DNA of 64,000 nucleotides from Arcobacter sp. LA11 (GTDB taxonomy: Bacteria; Campylobacterota; Campylobacteria; Campylobacterales; Arcobacteraceae), in assembly GCF_001895145.1 (NCBI RefSeq), contig NZ_BDIR01000002.1, positions 186,001-250,000 of the forward strand, read 5' to 3'. The translations under genes and the position numbers were made by a program. A model generated the notes under the pieces. The model searched no databases. It was not told the DNA's origin and worked only from the letters and a program-made list of their open reading frames with translations. This document shows, piece by piece, positions 26,934-35,152 of the stretch. Within the stretch, counting starts at the first letter, position 1. Each line of letters starts with the position of its first letter.

Positions 26934-27526
26934 TCTTTGTAAACTTCTTCATAAGTAAAGTATTTATTTTCTAGGCCAAGCTTTACATATCCTCTAACTT
27001 CTTTTTGTGTATTTATGTATTTGGTATGTTGATTTTTATGGTTCTTAGAAACTTTTATATATCCCCAAATTGACGCTATTAAAACAATTATAAATGAAAA
27101 ATAAACTCCATTTTCATTTGTTGTATATAAATCAGTAGAAACTCTTACCATATTATCAATAACATAAATAGAAGGAAGTGCTATAAATCCTGTCCATGCC
27201 ATATATATAAGTCTTTTTGAAGGAATTTCATACTCTTCACCATTTATTAAATAATCTAATTGTGAGTTTATCTTCTCTTTTATTTCTTTACTATGATTAT
27301 CTTCATTATCTTTTATATTTAAAGGTTTAATATGAATAGAAGACAATTCTCCCCATCTATTTAAGTCTTTATACTCTTTTATATAGTATGGATCATCTTT
27401 TACTAATTGTTCAATTTCTTCAAGCGTCGGTTTATTAGTATTTAGAGCCTTTTTTACATAATCTAAAATAGCATCATATTTACCATTACTTTTTATATCT
27501 TTTGCTACTTTCTTTATACTAACCAT
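26930..27526 (-). CDS. Two-segment membrane protein, paralog of the next gene upstream
   Basis: From the ATG at 27526 (AAGGGATTTAAT upstream) the protein has 198 residues. The N-terminal ~95 residues are cytoplasmic and charged, with EYKDLNRWGELSSIH; two membrane segments follow at about 110-130 and 140-160; the C terminus has NKYFTYEEVY. The same marks recur in the gene at 27528-28127, so the pair arose by tandem duplication. The longer frame to 27553 would run into that gene and is rejected. Function unknown. Confidence 0.65.
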   Translation of the reverse strand: MVSIKKVAKDIKSNGKYDAILDYVKKALNTNKPTLEEIEQLVKDDPYYIKEYKDLNRWGELSSIHIKPLNIKDNEDNHSKEIKEKINSQLDYLINGEEYEIPSKRLIYMAWTGFIALPSIYVIDNMVRVSTDLYTTNENGVYFSFIIVLIASIWGYIKVSKNHKNQHTKYINTQKEVRGYVKLGLENKYFTYEEVYKD

Positions 27527-27527
27527 A

Positions 27528-28127
27528 TTAAATCCCTTGGTAAAATTCTTCATGAGTAAAATACTTATTGTTTAATCCAATAGTTATCATTTCTCTAGTG
27601 TTTTTATGAAGTGTTTTATAGTTTGCATGTTGATCTTCATGATTTGTTTTGGCTTTTCTATATCCCCAGTACGTTAACCATAGAATTATTGCATAGGATA
27701 TATAAACAAGAGTACCATGTGTTGTATAGTATTCAGAAAACAATGCAATGATATTATGTGCCATAAATATAACCATAACTCCAACACTTCCAATCCAAAT
27801 AGAATAAGCAGAATTTTTTGAATTTACTTCAAAGTTTTCTAAGTTTTTTAGTTGTTGTACATTATCGTTTAATTTAGTCTTGAACTCTTTGATATCTTTT
27901 TCTTCATTTTCTTTTATTTCAAGATTTAAAGCATGAACCGAAGAGAGTTCTCCGTATCTATTTAATTCTTTATATTCCCAAATATAATACTCTTTTGTAT
28001 TTAAAAGATTTTCAATCTCTTCTAAAGAAGGATCTTCATTTTTTAACTCTTCTTGAACTTCTATGTATACTGTATTATACATCCCATCATATTTAAGTTG
28101 ATGAGCAACTTTTTTTATATTTACCAT
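27528..28127 (-). CDS. Two-segment membrane protein, paralog of the next gene downstream
   Basis: A 199-residue protein with the shared signature EYKELNRYGELSSVH at about residue 55, two membrane segments (about 110-130, 142-160) and the C-terminal NKYFTHEEFY. I do not recognise the family. It follows the gNOR-like subunit I gene by 80 bases containing a hairpin, so its expression may partly depend on the NO-reductase promoter. The ATG at 28127 has AGAGAAAAAG upstream. Confidence 0.65.
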   Translation of the reverse strand: MVNIKKVAHQLKYDGMYNTVYIEVQEELKNEDPSLEEIENLLNTKEYYIWEYKELNRYGELSSVHALNLEIKENEEKDIKEFKTKLNDNVQQLKNLENFEVNSKNSAYSIWIGSVGVMVIFMAHNIIALFSEYYTTHGTLVYISYAIILWLTYWGYRKAKTNHEDQHANYKTLHKNTREMITIGLNNKYFTHEEFYQGI

Positions 28128-28150
28128 CTTTTTCTCTTATACATTGAAAT

Positions 28151-28178
28151 AGGTTATGAGGAATATCCCTCATAACCT
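28151..28178. terminator. Hairpin after the gNOR-like operon
   Basis: Perfect 11-bp stem AGGTTATGAGG / CCTCATAACCT with a 6-base loop, 30 bases after the subunit I stop on the minus strand. Confidence 0.65.
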
Positions 28179-28207
28179 TATTTAATATTTTATAGTACGA
28201 ACTAATA

Positions 28208-29845
28208 TTATTCAGAAGCTGGTACTAAATCTTTTGTATCAATTTTTGAAGGTGTATAGATTCCTATAAGACCTTTAATTCCGATACTTAGAACAACATT
28301 TACTAAGAATACAGCCCAAGAAACAAGAATCATAGTTCCTGCAATTGCACCTAAAATCATATATAGATTATATTCTCCATCAACATAGATAGTTCTTCTT
28401 AAAGCTCCATCCATAGCAGCAAGTCCCATGAAACAACTCATTCCTAAAGCACCAAGTAGGTGTCCCCAAAAATGGATATCTGCAAGTTTTTGACTGTATA
28501 ACTTTACGTCATTAGTTAAAATTGGCCATAAAGTATAAATAGCTGCATATAAAGTCATTGTAAGACCAATCAAAATAGCTGCATGCACATGTGTAAATAT
28601 TATCCATTGCGTATTATGTAAAATTCTATTTAATCCCATATCTGCTTGTAAAATAGCAGCTGGAATAGCAATCATAAATCCCATAATACCAGCAAGTAAG
28701 AACTTCAATCTATTATCCATCTTAAGAGGTTTTGCACTCCATAATGTTACTAGAGTAATAAATACAGCGATACCTTGAGTTACAAGCTCAAATGCTGTTA
28801 CCATTTCTCCTGAAAGAAGTTTCATGATATTTGGTTGACCTTGATCTCCTAATAAGTGATGCGACCATACCATCCAAGAAACAATTAATTCTAAAAGTAA
28901 AGCAGCTCTTGCAATATTTTGCATAAACAGTTTTTTACCAGTAATCATCATAGCTAAGAGATACCAAGTACCTGCTACATAAATAAGTACAAGTCCATCA
29001 GCAATTAAATCTAACCCCCACCAGAAGAAGTTTTTATATAGTAATGCATTTACAGATGTGTAGTCCATTGCTGCACCACTTAAATCTCCAACAATATATA
29101 CTAAAATTAAAATACCACAAGTTAAGATTACCATTGCATCTAAAAATGTATCAATTGTTCCTCTAAAAATAGCAACAACAGGAAGTGATACTGCAGGCTC
29201 TTTTGCATATGGTTCTCGTCCAGTTATTTTATACCAAATATTTAACATACCATCAATACCAAGAGCAGACAAAATAAGAGGTTTTAAAGGTCTTTTTTCA
29301 TGTCCTTCTTCTGTATAGAATACAGTTGCGAAAGTATTATAAATAAATAATAGTGTTCCAATCATAATAATAGCAATACCAAGTACAAAAACAAGTCCTC
29401 CAATAGGATTAAATTGTTCAAAGTCAACAGGTAATGGCCAGTACAATGTATATAATGGAGCATAGTGATAAATAGCACCACCAAGCCACGACATTAATGT
29501 ACCAGTAGCAATAGACATCCAAGTGATATTTGCAATCTTAATACTGTATAAAGGCTTTTTCATTAAATAAGGTACTAAAAATGTAAAAGCACCAAATACA
29601 ATCAAATAAGTTGAACCAAAAATACCAACAATGGGGTGCACTGTCATAATTGAGAAATAATGATTCTCTTCAAAAAGACCTGGTGCAACACTATTTGCTC
29701 TCATTAGCTGACCTTCAAGAACAGCAAGTCCATAATAAAGTACACCAAAAACAACTGCTCTTAATGTAACTTTTTGCATAGGAGTTAGTCCATCAGTTTT
29801 TAATCCACCTTCTGTTCCGTTGATTAATGTATTAATAAAACTCAT
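28208..29845 (-). CDS. Heme-copper oxidoreductase subunit I, gNOR-like nitric oxide reductase
   Basis: The 545-residue protein has 12 or more membrane segments. The low-spin heme ligands appear as H70 (MTVHPIVG) and H421, and the high-spin heme ligand as H419 (FTHVHAAIL). H329-H330 (WSHH) are two of the usual metal-B ligands. The third, in the WWxxH position of helix VI, is D279 (FFWWGLDLIADG), and the usual cross-linked tyrosine position is D283. Oxygen reductases need that Tyr, so oxygen reduction is unlikely; a His-to-Asp metal-B site is a mark of the gNOR group described from Sulfurimonas. I infer NO reduction to N2O. It overlaps no gene and follows its cupredoxin subunit by 2 bases. Confidence 0.8.
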   Translation of the reverse strand: MSFINTLINGTEGGLKTDGLTPMQKVTLRAVVFGVLYYGLAVLEGQLMRANSVAPGLFEENHYFSIMTVHPIVGIFGSTYLIVFGAFTFLVPYLMKKPLYSIKIANITWMSIATGTLMSWLGGAIYHYAPLYTLYWPLPVDFEQFNPIGGLVFVLGIAIIMIGTLLFIYNTFATVFYTEEGHEKRPLKPLILSALGIDGMLNIWYKITGREPYAKEPAVSLPVVAIFRGTIDTFLDAMVILTCGILILVYIVGDLSGAAMDYTSVNALLYKNFFWWGLDLIADGLVLIYVAGTWYLLAMMITGKKLFMQNIARAALLLELIVSWMVWSHHLLGDQGQPNIMKLLSGEMVTAFELVTQGIAVFITLVTLWSAKPLKMDNRLKFLLAGIMGFMIAIPAAILQADMGLNRILHNTQWIIFTHVHAAILIGLTMTLYAAIYTLWPILTNDVKLYSQKLADIHFWGHLLGALGMSCFMGLAAMDGALRRTIYVDGEYNLYMILGAIAGTMILVSWAVFLVNVVLSIGIKGLIGIYTPSKIDTKDLVPASE

Positions 29846-29847
29846 AA

Positions 29848-30513
29848 CTAATTACCTCCTAACATTGATCGTGAATCATCCACATCACAACCTTTTACTA
29901 CAACAGCATTTTTAATAGTCATATGTCTACCACCTTTTGCTCCTGAATACTCTGTTGATCTAATATGATAAACTCCATTTTTATGGAATTGCCACATAAG
30001 GTCATTTCTACTTCCAGGATTTACTTGCATTTGTGTTACCATTGAACCATCTTGTCTAAATAAACCAAATCCATATGTTAAATCTTCACTCACTACATCA
30101 AATACAACATATTTACCACATTCAATTTCAAGCATTCCATCTGCATTTAACCTATCTTTAGGCAAGATAAATTTTTGTTCTCCATGATTTGGACTATTTC
30201 TATCTTTATTTTGTCTAGCAATGATGTTATACATCTGTTTAGACTTGTCAAAACTAGGATCTTTTTCAATCGTATGACGCTTAAAATCTGTCTCCACCCA
30301 AGGTATTTTATTAAATGTAAATATGTGAATACTTACACCTACAAAAATTAGTAAACCAACATATATATAAAATGTTCCAGGCTTAACAATTCTTGGTTTT
30401 CCTTTAGGATTAGATACTCCTTTTGCAAACCAATATATTAGACTTAGCACTGCAAATACATAAATTGTATAAACAATTTTTAATAAAGCTAAGACTCCAG
30501 CTGAATCTTCCAT
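29848..30513 (-). CDS. Cupredoxin-fold subunit II of the gNOR-like complex, CuA site lost
   Basis: The 221-residue protein has two N-terminal membrane segments (about residues 10-30 and 48-68) and a periplasmic cupredoxin domain. At the CuA loop the two cysteines are S186 and S190 (RSTEYSGAKGGRHM) and the upstream His is Y147 (DLTYGFGLF). So it cannot hold CuA and electrons must enter by another path. The first gene of the pair; the promoter lies in the gap at 30514-30945. Confidence 0.8.
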   Translation of the reverse strand: MEDSAGVLALLKIVYTIYVFAVLSLIYWFAKGVSNPKGKPRIVKPGTFYIYVGLLIFVGVSIHIFTFNKIPWVETDFKRHTIEKDPSFDKSKQMYNIIARQNKDRNSPNHGEQKFILPKDRLNADGMLEIECGKYVVFDVVSEDLTYGFGLFRQDGSMVTQMQVNPGSRNDLMWQFHKNGVYHIRSTEYSGAKGGRHMTIKNAVVVKGCDVDDSRSMLGGN

Positions 30514-30664
30514 TCCTTTCTCCTTAAACTTAAAATTTTATATATTTTATAAACTAATAAAATATATAAGTTTTATTGAATGTTAGCACCAAAGTTATTT
30601 AATGACACTTAAAAATAGTTAAAAAATATACATAAATTTTAATATTTAATATTCATTTAAAAAA

Positions 30665-30705
30665 TTGATATATGTTAAGGAAAACAGTATAGATACTGAT
30701 ATAAT
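30665..30705. promoter_or_regulatory. Fnr/Dnr-type box in the gNOR / receiver gap
   Basis: Box TTGATATATGTTAA at 30665-30678. On the plus strand an extended -10 TGA-TATAAT lies at 30700-30705 (spacing 28.5); on the minus strand TAAAAT lies at 30641-30636 (spacing 30.5). Either direction is one base off the common 29.5. It is the best candidate for the gNOR-like operon, and could also start a plus transcript 235 bases before the receiver gene. The rest of the 30514-30945 gap is A/T-rich without another recognisable feature apart from the box at 30848. Confidence 0.45.
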
Positions 30706-30847
30706 GGTATGTGTAGAAGTGGAGCAAATTATAAAAATTGTATATTTTATATTCAGTTAGTAAATAAATTATTTAATTGTATAAAAAATATATAGAATAT
30801 TAAACAATAAAATAATAAATCATTTTTGAGAATATTGATGTAAATTA

Positions 30848-30889
30848 ATGATTTAAATCATATATTCAGATAATATTTTAGGATATAAG
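30848..30889 (+). promoter_or_regulatory. Fnr/Dnr-type class II promoter of the receiver/kinase pair
   Basis: Perfect dyad ATGATTTAAATCAT (30848-30861), -10 TATAAG at 30884-30889, spacing 29.5 bp, start near 30896. Confidence 0.6.
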
Positions 30890-30945
30890 TTTATAGTAAA
30901 TTAGTTTTTTTGATATACTTATAGGTTCTATTGAAAGGTTTTGTA

Positions 30946-31332
30946 TTGAGTGTTGAAGTATTGAAAAAACTTAATGTTTTATATGTAGAAGATGAAGAAG
31001 AGGTTAGTTGTGAAGTAATTCATAATTTAAAGTTTTTTGTTAATGATATAATTTCTTGTGAAAATGGACAAGAAGGTCTTGATGTATATATAAATGAAAA
31101 AGATAGCATAGATATTATTATAACAGATGTATTAATGCCTGTCTTAGATGGAAAAAAAATGGTAGATGAAATTAGAAAAATTAATCCTACAGTACCTGTT
31201 GTTTTCACAACTGCATTTAACAATTCAGAATTTTTAGAATACACTCAAACACAGGACTTAGTTGAAAATATATCAAAACCAATTGATTTAGAAGAATTAT
31301 TTCAGATTATAATAAAATTAATAAATAAATAA
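30946..31332 (+). CDS. Single-domain response regulator
   Basis: A stand-alone receiver of about 128 residues from the TTG at 30946 (GAAAGG seven bases upstream; a TTG at 30931 is less likely). Acidic pocket in LYVEDEEEV, phosphoacceptor D61 in IITDVLMPVLDG, and the Lys of SKPID near the C terminus. There is no output domain, so it acts by protein contact or as a phosphate sink. It lies 2 bases before the PilJ-type sensor kinase, which is its likely partner. Confidence 0.85.
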   Translation: MSVEVLKKLNVLYVEDEEEVSCEVIHNLKFFVNDIISCENGQEGLDVYINEKDSIDIIITDVLMPVLDGKKMVDEIRKINPTVPVVFTTAFNNSEFLEYTQTQDLVENISKPIDLEELFQIIIKLINK

Positions 31333-31334
31333 AT

Positions 31335-32660
31335 ATGTTTATATCTTTTTTTAATTCATTATCTTTTACTACAAGATATACTTTTGCTTTACTAATTATT
31401 GCTTTATTATCAACCTTAGCGTATTTCAATTTATCTAAATTAATAGAAGAGCAAGCAGATTATGGGAAAATCATAAATATAAGTGGTAAACAAAGAATGT
31501 TAACTCAAAGAATAGCCCTAAATGCAATCTATTATAAGACTAATAAATTATCAAGTTCTTTAGAAACAATGGAAGAAAGCCATAACTATTTAATATCTTT
31601 GCCTATGTCAGAGAAGTTATTTAATATGTATTATTCGAAACCAATTTATTTGGATAGAAGAGTAAAAGAGTTTTTTAAACATGCAAAAGAGTTCAAAGAT
31701 AATAGAAATGGGAAAAGTTTAACTTATATATTACAAAATTCTGAAAAATTACTTATAGATTTTGATAAAGTAGTATCTATTTATCAGAAAGAAGTTGAAG
31801 ACAAAACTTATACTCTAAGTAAAAGAGAATTGTTTATTTTGTTGTTTACTTTTTTTATTTTAATAAATGAAGCATTGTTTATTTTTAGACCTGCAAATAA
31901 TATGATTAATGCAAATAAAATAAAACTACTACAGCAATCAAGGTCATCTGCAATGGGTGAAATGATTGAAAATATTGCTCATCAATGGAGACAACCATTA
32001 AGTACTATAAGTACTATTGCAAGTGGTGCAAAGATAAGAAAAAAAATGAATATGATTGAAGATGATGAAATTATTGAATCCTATGAGAAAATTATAACGC
32101 ATACAAAACACTTATCAACAACAATAGATGATTTCAGGGGATTTTTTAAAGAAGATAATAAACAAACGATATTTAAGATTGAAGATGTTGTAAATCATTG
32201 TAAATCTTTAACTGAAGCTTCTTATAAAAGTAATAATATTGAATTAGTAGTTAAAGAAGAAGCTTCTAATTTAAAAATAGAAGGACGATTTGGTGAAATG
32301 TCGCAAGTAATTTTAAACATATTAAATAATGCAAAAGATGTATTAAAAGAAAAAGATTTAAGTCCTAAAATTGTGAATATAATATTAAAAGAAAAAAAGA
32401 ATAATTATGAAATACTTATTCAGGATAATGCTAATGGCGTTCCTGAAGATATTATAAATAAAATATTTGAACCTTATTTTACAACAAAACACAAATCTCA
32501 AGGCACAGGGATTGGACTTTTTATGAGTAAAGAAATTATTCATAAACATTTTAATGGTTATATAGAAGTTTCAAACCAAGAGTTTAAAGTTAATCAAAAA
32601 AATTATTATGGTGCATGTTTTAAAATTAAATTACCTATAAAAGAGTTTAAAACTACTTGA
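31335..32660 (+). CDS. Sensor histidine kinase with PilJ/NarX-type N-terminal sensory domain
   Basis: The 441-residue kinase has a membrane segment at about 15-32, a periplasmic type IV pilus MCP N-terminal (PilJ-like) domain with INISGKQRMLTQRIA (47-61), a second membrane segment at about 165-185, the H-box with H216 (NIAHQWRQPL), and an ATPase domain with N-box QVILNILNNAKD and G-box GTGIGLFMSKE. PilJ/NarX-type domains bind nitrate or nitrite in characterised cases, so a nitrate or nitrite sensor is a reasonable inference in this locus. Its stop codon overlaps the Fnr box of the next promoter. Confidence 0.88.
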   Translation: MFISFFNSLSFTTRYTFALLIIALLSTLAYFNLSKLIEEQADYGKIINISGKQRMLTQRIALNAIYYKTNKLSSSLETMEESHNYLISLPMSEKLFNMYYSKPIYLDRRVKEFFKHAKEFKDNRNGKSLTYILQNSEKLLIDFDKVVSIYQKEVEDKTYTLSKRELFILLFTFFILINEALFIFRPANNMINANKIKLLQQSRSSAMGEMIENIAHQWRQPLSTISTIASGAKIRKKMNMIEDDEIIESYEKIITHTKHLSTTIDDFRGFFKEDNKQTIFKIEDVVNHCKSLTEASYKSNNIELVVKEEASNLKIEGRFGEMSQVILNILNNAKDVLKEKDLSPKIVNIILKEKKNNYEILIQDNANGVPEDIINKIFEPYFTTKHKSQGTGIGLFMSKEIIHKHFNGYIEVSNQEFKVNQKNYYGACFKIKLPIKEFKTT

Positions 32661-32698
32661 CTTGAATTAAGGTTTGAGCATACTATTTTTGCTAGAAT
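32657..32698 (+). promoter_or_regulatory. Fnr/Dnr-type class II promoter of the siroheme synthase gene
   Basis: Box TTGACTTGAATTAA (32657-32670), -10 TAGAAT at 32693-32698, spacing 29.5 bp, start near 32705, 23 bases before the ATG. Confidence 0.55.
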
Positions 32699-32727
32699 GT
32701 GAAGATTAAATTATATAGGATTCTTTT

Positions 32728-33300
32728 ATGGCATATTTCCCTGCTTTTATAAAATTTGATAATAAAAAGATTTTAATTGTAGGTGGCGGTTATATTGCTT
32801 ATGAAAAATTAGAACATTTGTTAGACTTTACTAATAATATTACGCTTATTGCAAAAGATTATAATGAAAATACTGAAAAATTAATTAATGAGAATTCATT
32901 AGAATATTTTAAAAAACTTTATGTTGAAGGTGATATTAAGGGATTTGATATCATCATAGCAGCAGTTGATGATTTTAATCTTCAAGAATCGATATATAAA
33001 GAATCAAGAAACTATAACTGTTTATGTAATTGTGTTGATTTACAAAAGTATTGTGATTTTATTTTTCCTTCTTATGTAAAAAAAGGTGATTTGACAATTG
33101 CAGTATCAACTTCTGGTTCATCTCCAGCCATGGCAAAACATTTAAGAATATGGCTTAATAAAATGATTCCTGATTCAATTGTAGATTTTTTAAAACAGAT
33201 GAGAGAATATAGAAAAAATATACCAAAAGGAAAAGAAAGAATGCAGTTTTTAGATAAGAAAGCAAAAAATTATATTTCAACTTGGAAGGAAGAAAAATGA
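32728..33300 (+). CDS. Precorrin-2 dehydrogenase / sirohydrochlorin ferrochelatase (CysG-N, Met8p type)
   Basis: The 190-residue protein has a Rossmann fold (KKILIVGGGYIAYEKLE, residues 10-26) and the Met8p-family central segment NCVDLQKYCDFIFPS and TIAVSTSGSSPAMAKHLR. It oxidises precorrin-2 with NAD and inserts iron to give siroheme. In this locus it supplies siroheme for heme d1: SUMT (34418-35149) makes precorrin-2 and the decarboxylase fusion acts next. The downstream gene overlaps by four bases. Confidence 0.88.
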   Translation: MAYFPAFIKFDNKKILIVGGGYIAYEKLEHLLDFTNNITLIAKDYNENTEKLINENSLEYFKKLYVEGDIKGFDIIIAAVDDFNLQESIYKESRNYNCLCNCVDLQKYCDFIFPSYVKKGDLTIAVSTSGSSPAMAKHLRIWLNKMIPDSIVDFLKQMREYRKNIPKGKERMQFLDKKAKNYISTWKEEK

Positions 33301-33677
33301 AGTTAAGTAGATTATTAATAGTAGCATTTTTTATAGTATTTATGTTCTTAGGTTTACAAGCATTAAGACAAGGTATGCCTTCAGAAAAAAATGAACGAAT
33401 ATATACTATGTTACAAAAACATATGCCATATGAAGTGGAAAAAAGAGCAGGTGGATTTTCTATTAAAAGTAAGATTACAGGTATAAAAGAGAAACCACCG
33501 GCAAAAGATATCTTTTTAAGATTAGAACAATTAGAAAAACTGTGGGGAAAAGAGTTCTTAAAACTAGAAAACAATATTTTAGTAGTAATGGATAAAAATA
33601 AGAAAACAGTAACAAAAATATTACTTAAAACAGATGAAGAAAAAAAATGGGTAAAAGAGTACTTTGAATTTAAATAG
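33297..33677 (+). CDS. Small anchored or secreted protein of unknown function coupled to siroheme synthesis
   Basis: From the ATG at 33297 (GGAAGAAAA upstream) the protein has 126 residues: a signal anchor (about 4-22), then a soluble domain ending in KKWVKEYFEFK. The ATG overlaps the stop of the siroheme synthase gene (ATGA), a sign of translational coupling. No Cys and no heme motif are seen. The family is not recognised. Position between siroheme synthase and a Crp gene suggests a denitrification role (inference). Confidence 0.6.
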   Translation: MKLSRLLIVAFFIVFMFLGLQALRQGMPSEKNERIYTMLQKHMPYEVEKRAGGFSIKSKITGIKEKPPAKDIFLRLEQLEKLWGKEFLKLENNILVVMDKNKKTVTKILLKTDEEKKWVKEYFEFK

Positions 33678-33719
33678 TTAATCCTAGTCAAGTTATTTTT
33701 TTGTTTATTTGACTATAAT
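33678..33719 (+). promoter_or_regulatory. Fnr/Dnr-type class II promoter of the crp/fnr-family gene
   Basis: Box TTAATCCTAGTCAA (33678-33691), perfect -10 TATAAT at 33714-33719, spacing 29.5 bp, start near 33726. It shares CCTAGTCAA with the napA box. If the box is read by the protein it precedes, the gene is autoregulated. Confidence 0.6.
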
Positions 33720-33772
33720 TCAAAAAAATAATATAGTACATATTCAAGTATTTGTGAAAATCAGGAGTTTTG

Positions 33773-34405
33773 ATGAAAGTTAAATTAAAAGATGTTTTTT
33801 TATTTAAAGATTTATGCGATGATACAATATCGCAAATTGAAGAAATAACTACTCCTTTAAAATTATCGAAGGATAATATCCTTTTTTATGAAGGAGATGA
33901 ATCAAATTATCTTTATGTGCTTACAAAAGGTATTATAAAGTTATATAAGACAGCTTCAAACGATAAAGAAATTGTAATGAAGTACTTTCATCAAAATGAA
34001 TTAATTGCTGAGGTTGCTAACTTTGATAATATTCCTTATCCCGCAACTGCTCAGTGTTTTACAGATAGTGAATTACTTAGAATAGATTTTGAAAAATTAA
34101 AAGAGATAATATACTCAGATCCAGAATTGTCATTTGTAATTCAAACTTCGTTAATCAAAAAAATTAGAAATTTAGAAAAACTTGTATCTTTACATGTAGT
34201 ATTAGACTCAAAAGAGAGAATTGCAAAATATTTATGTGACCATACAGAAGATTTTTTTAATACAAAAAATATAATAATAGCTGAAATATTAAATATCTCA
34301 CCAGAGACTCTTTCTAGAATTTTAAGGGTATTTAAAAATGAAGGTTTAATAGATAGTAAAGCTAAAACTATCGATAAAGAAAAGTTAGAAAGCTTTTTTT
34401 CTTAA
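33773..34405 (+). CDS. Crp/Fnr-family regulator, Dnr/NnrR type
   Basis: From the ATG at 33773 (AGGAG five bases upstream) the protein has 210 residues: a cyclic-nucleotide-like beta roll (NILFYEGDESNYLYVLTKG), a dimer helix and a winged helix. The recognition helix has SPETLSRIL, giving the E-x-x-S-R pattern of Fnr that reads TTGAT half sites. The Fe-S cysteine cluster of Fnr is absent (only two scattered Cys), so it is likely a heme/NO-responsive Dnr or NnrR-type protein (inference). It lies among siroheme and nir genes with an Fnr-type box in its own promoter. Confidence 0.85.
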   Translation: MKVKLKDVFLFKDLCDDTISQIEEITTPLKLSKDNILFYEGDESNYLYVLTKGIIKLYKTASNDKEIVMKYFHQNELIAEVANFDNIPYPATAQCFTDSELLRIDFEKLKEIIYSDPELSFVIQTSLIKKIRNLEKLVSLHVVLDSKERIAKYLCDHTEDFFNTKNIIIAEILNISPETLSRILRVFKNEGLIDSKAKTIDKEKLESFFS

Positions 34406-34440
34406 CAAATTAAATGGTTATTTAAACCATTTAATTTGTT
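34404..34440. terminator. Bidirectional terminator between the crp-family gene and cobA
   Basis: Perfect 16-bp stem AACAAATTAAATGGTT / AACCATTTAATTTGTT; the right arm lies in the last codons of the minus-strand gene. Confidence 0.75.
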
Positions 34441-35149
34441 CTCTTAATTTAACTACTTCTCCCACAACTATAATTGCAGGTGTTGGTAATTCTTTTGAAT
34501 CTTCAACAATGTTTTCTAATGTTGAAACTACTACTTGTTGTTCCGGTGTAGAACCCTTTGAAATCACAGCACAGGGATAATCTCTAGCTTTACCTAATTC
34601 CATTAATTTATTTGTAATTAGTTTAATATTGTGGAATCCCATTAAAAATACGATTGTTTCATCATTTAAGAATGTTTGCCACTCTATTTGAGAGATTTTT
34701 TTATTAGGTGATTCATGTCCTGTTACAACTCTAAAAGATGTTGTAATACCTCTATGTGTTACTGGAATTCCAGCATATGCAGGAACTGAAACAGAAGATG
34801 TAATACCAGGAATGATTTCAAATTTAATATTTCTATCATATAAATAGATTGCTTCTTCTCCGCCCCTTCCAAATACAAAAGGATCTCCACCTTTTAATCT
34901 TACAACATTTTCATACTTTAGTGCAGCTTGATAAATTATTTCATTTATTTCATCTTGAGGAACAGAATGTTTTCCATCTTGCTTTCCTACATAAATCATT
35001 TCACAATCTTCTTGTGCCATATCTAAAATTTCTGGATTTGCTAATCTATCATAAATTAATACATCTGCTTCTTTTACAACTCTTGCAGCCTTTAAAGTCA
35101 TTAATTCAATATCACCAGGACCAGCTCCCGTTAAGTATACTTTTGCCAT
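34418..35149 (-). CDS. cobA: Uroporphyrinogen-III C-methyltransferase (SUMT, NirE/CobA)
   Basis: The 243-residue enzyme adds two methyls from S-adenosylmethionine to uroporphyrinogen III, giving precorrin-2. Signature VYLTGAGPGDIELMTLKAA at the start, VVRLKGGDPFVFGRGGEE in the middle, and VTHRG later. As the last gene of nirC-J-F-cobA it is best viewed as nirE for heme d1 supply. It is 3 bases downstream of nirF. Confidence 0.95.
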   Translation of the reverse strand: MAKVYLTGAGPGDIELMTLKAARVVKEADVLIYDRLANPEILDMAQEDCEMIYVGKQDGKHSVPQDEINEIIYQAALKYENVVRLKGGDPFVFGRGGEEAIYLYDRNIKFEIIPGITSSVSVPAYAGIPVTHRGITTSFRVVTGHESPNKKISQIEWQTFLNDETIVFLMGFHNIKLITNKLMELGKARDYPCAVISKGSTPEQQVVVSTLENIVEDSKELPTPAIIVVGEVVKLREQIKWFK

Positions 35150-35152
35150 TTT

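Noticed and set aside
30931-30945. TTG at 30931 as the receiver start
   Set aside because: The GAAAGG ribosome site fits the TTG at 30946 and the receiver fold begins just after it.
33155-33691. Minus-strand 178-codon frame over the siroheme synthase end and the 33297 gene
   Set aside because: Low-complexity Phe/Ser/Leu-rich product from A/T-rich antisense DNA; the plus-strand genes are coupled and have ribosome sites.
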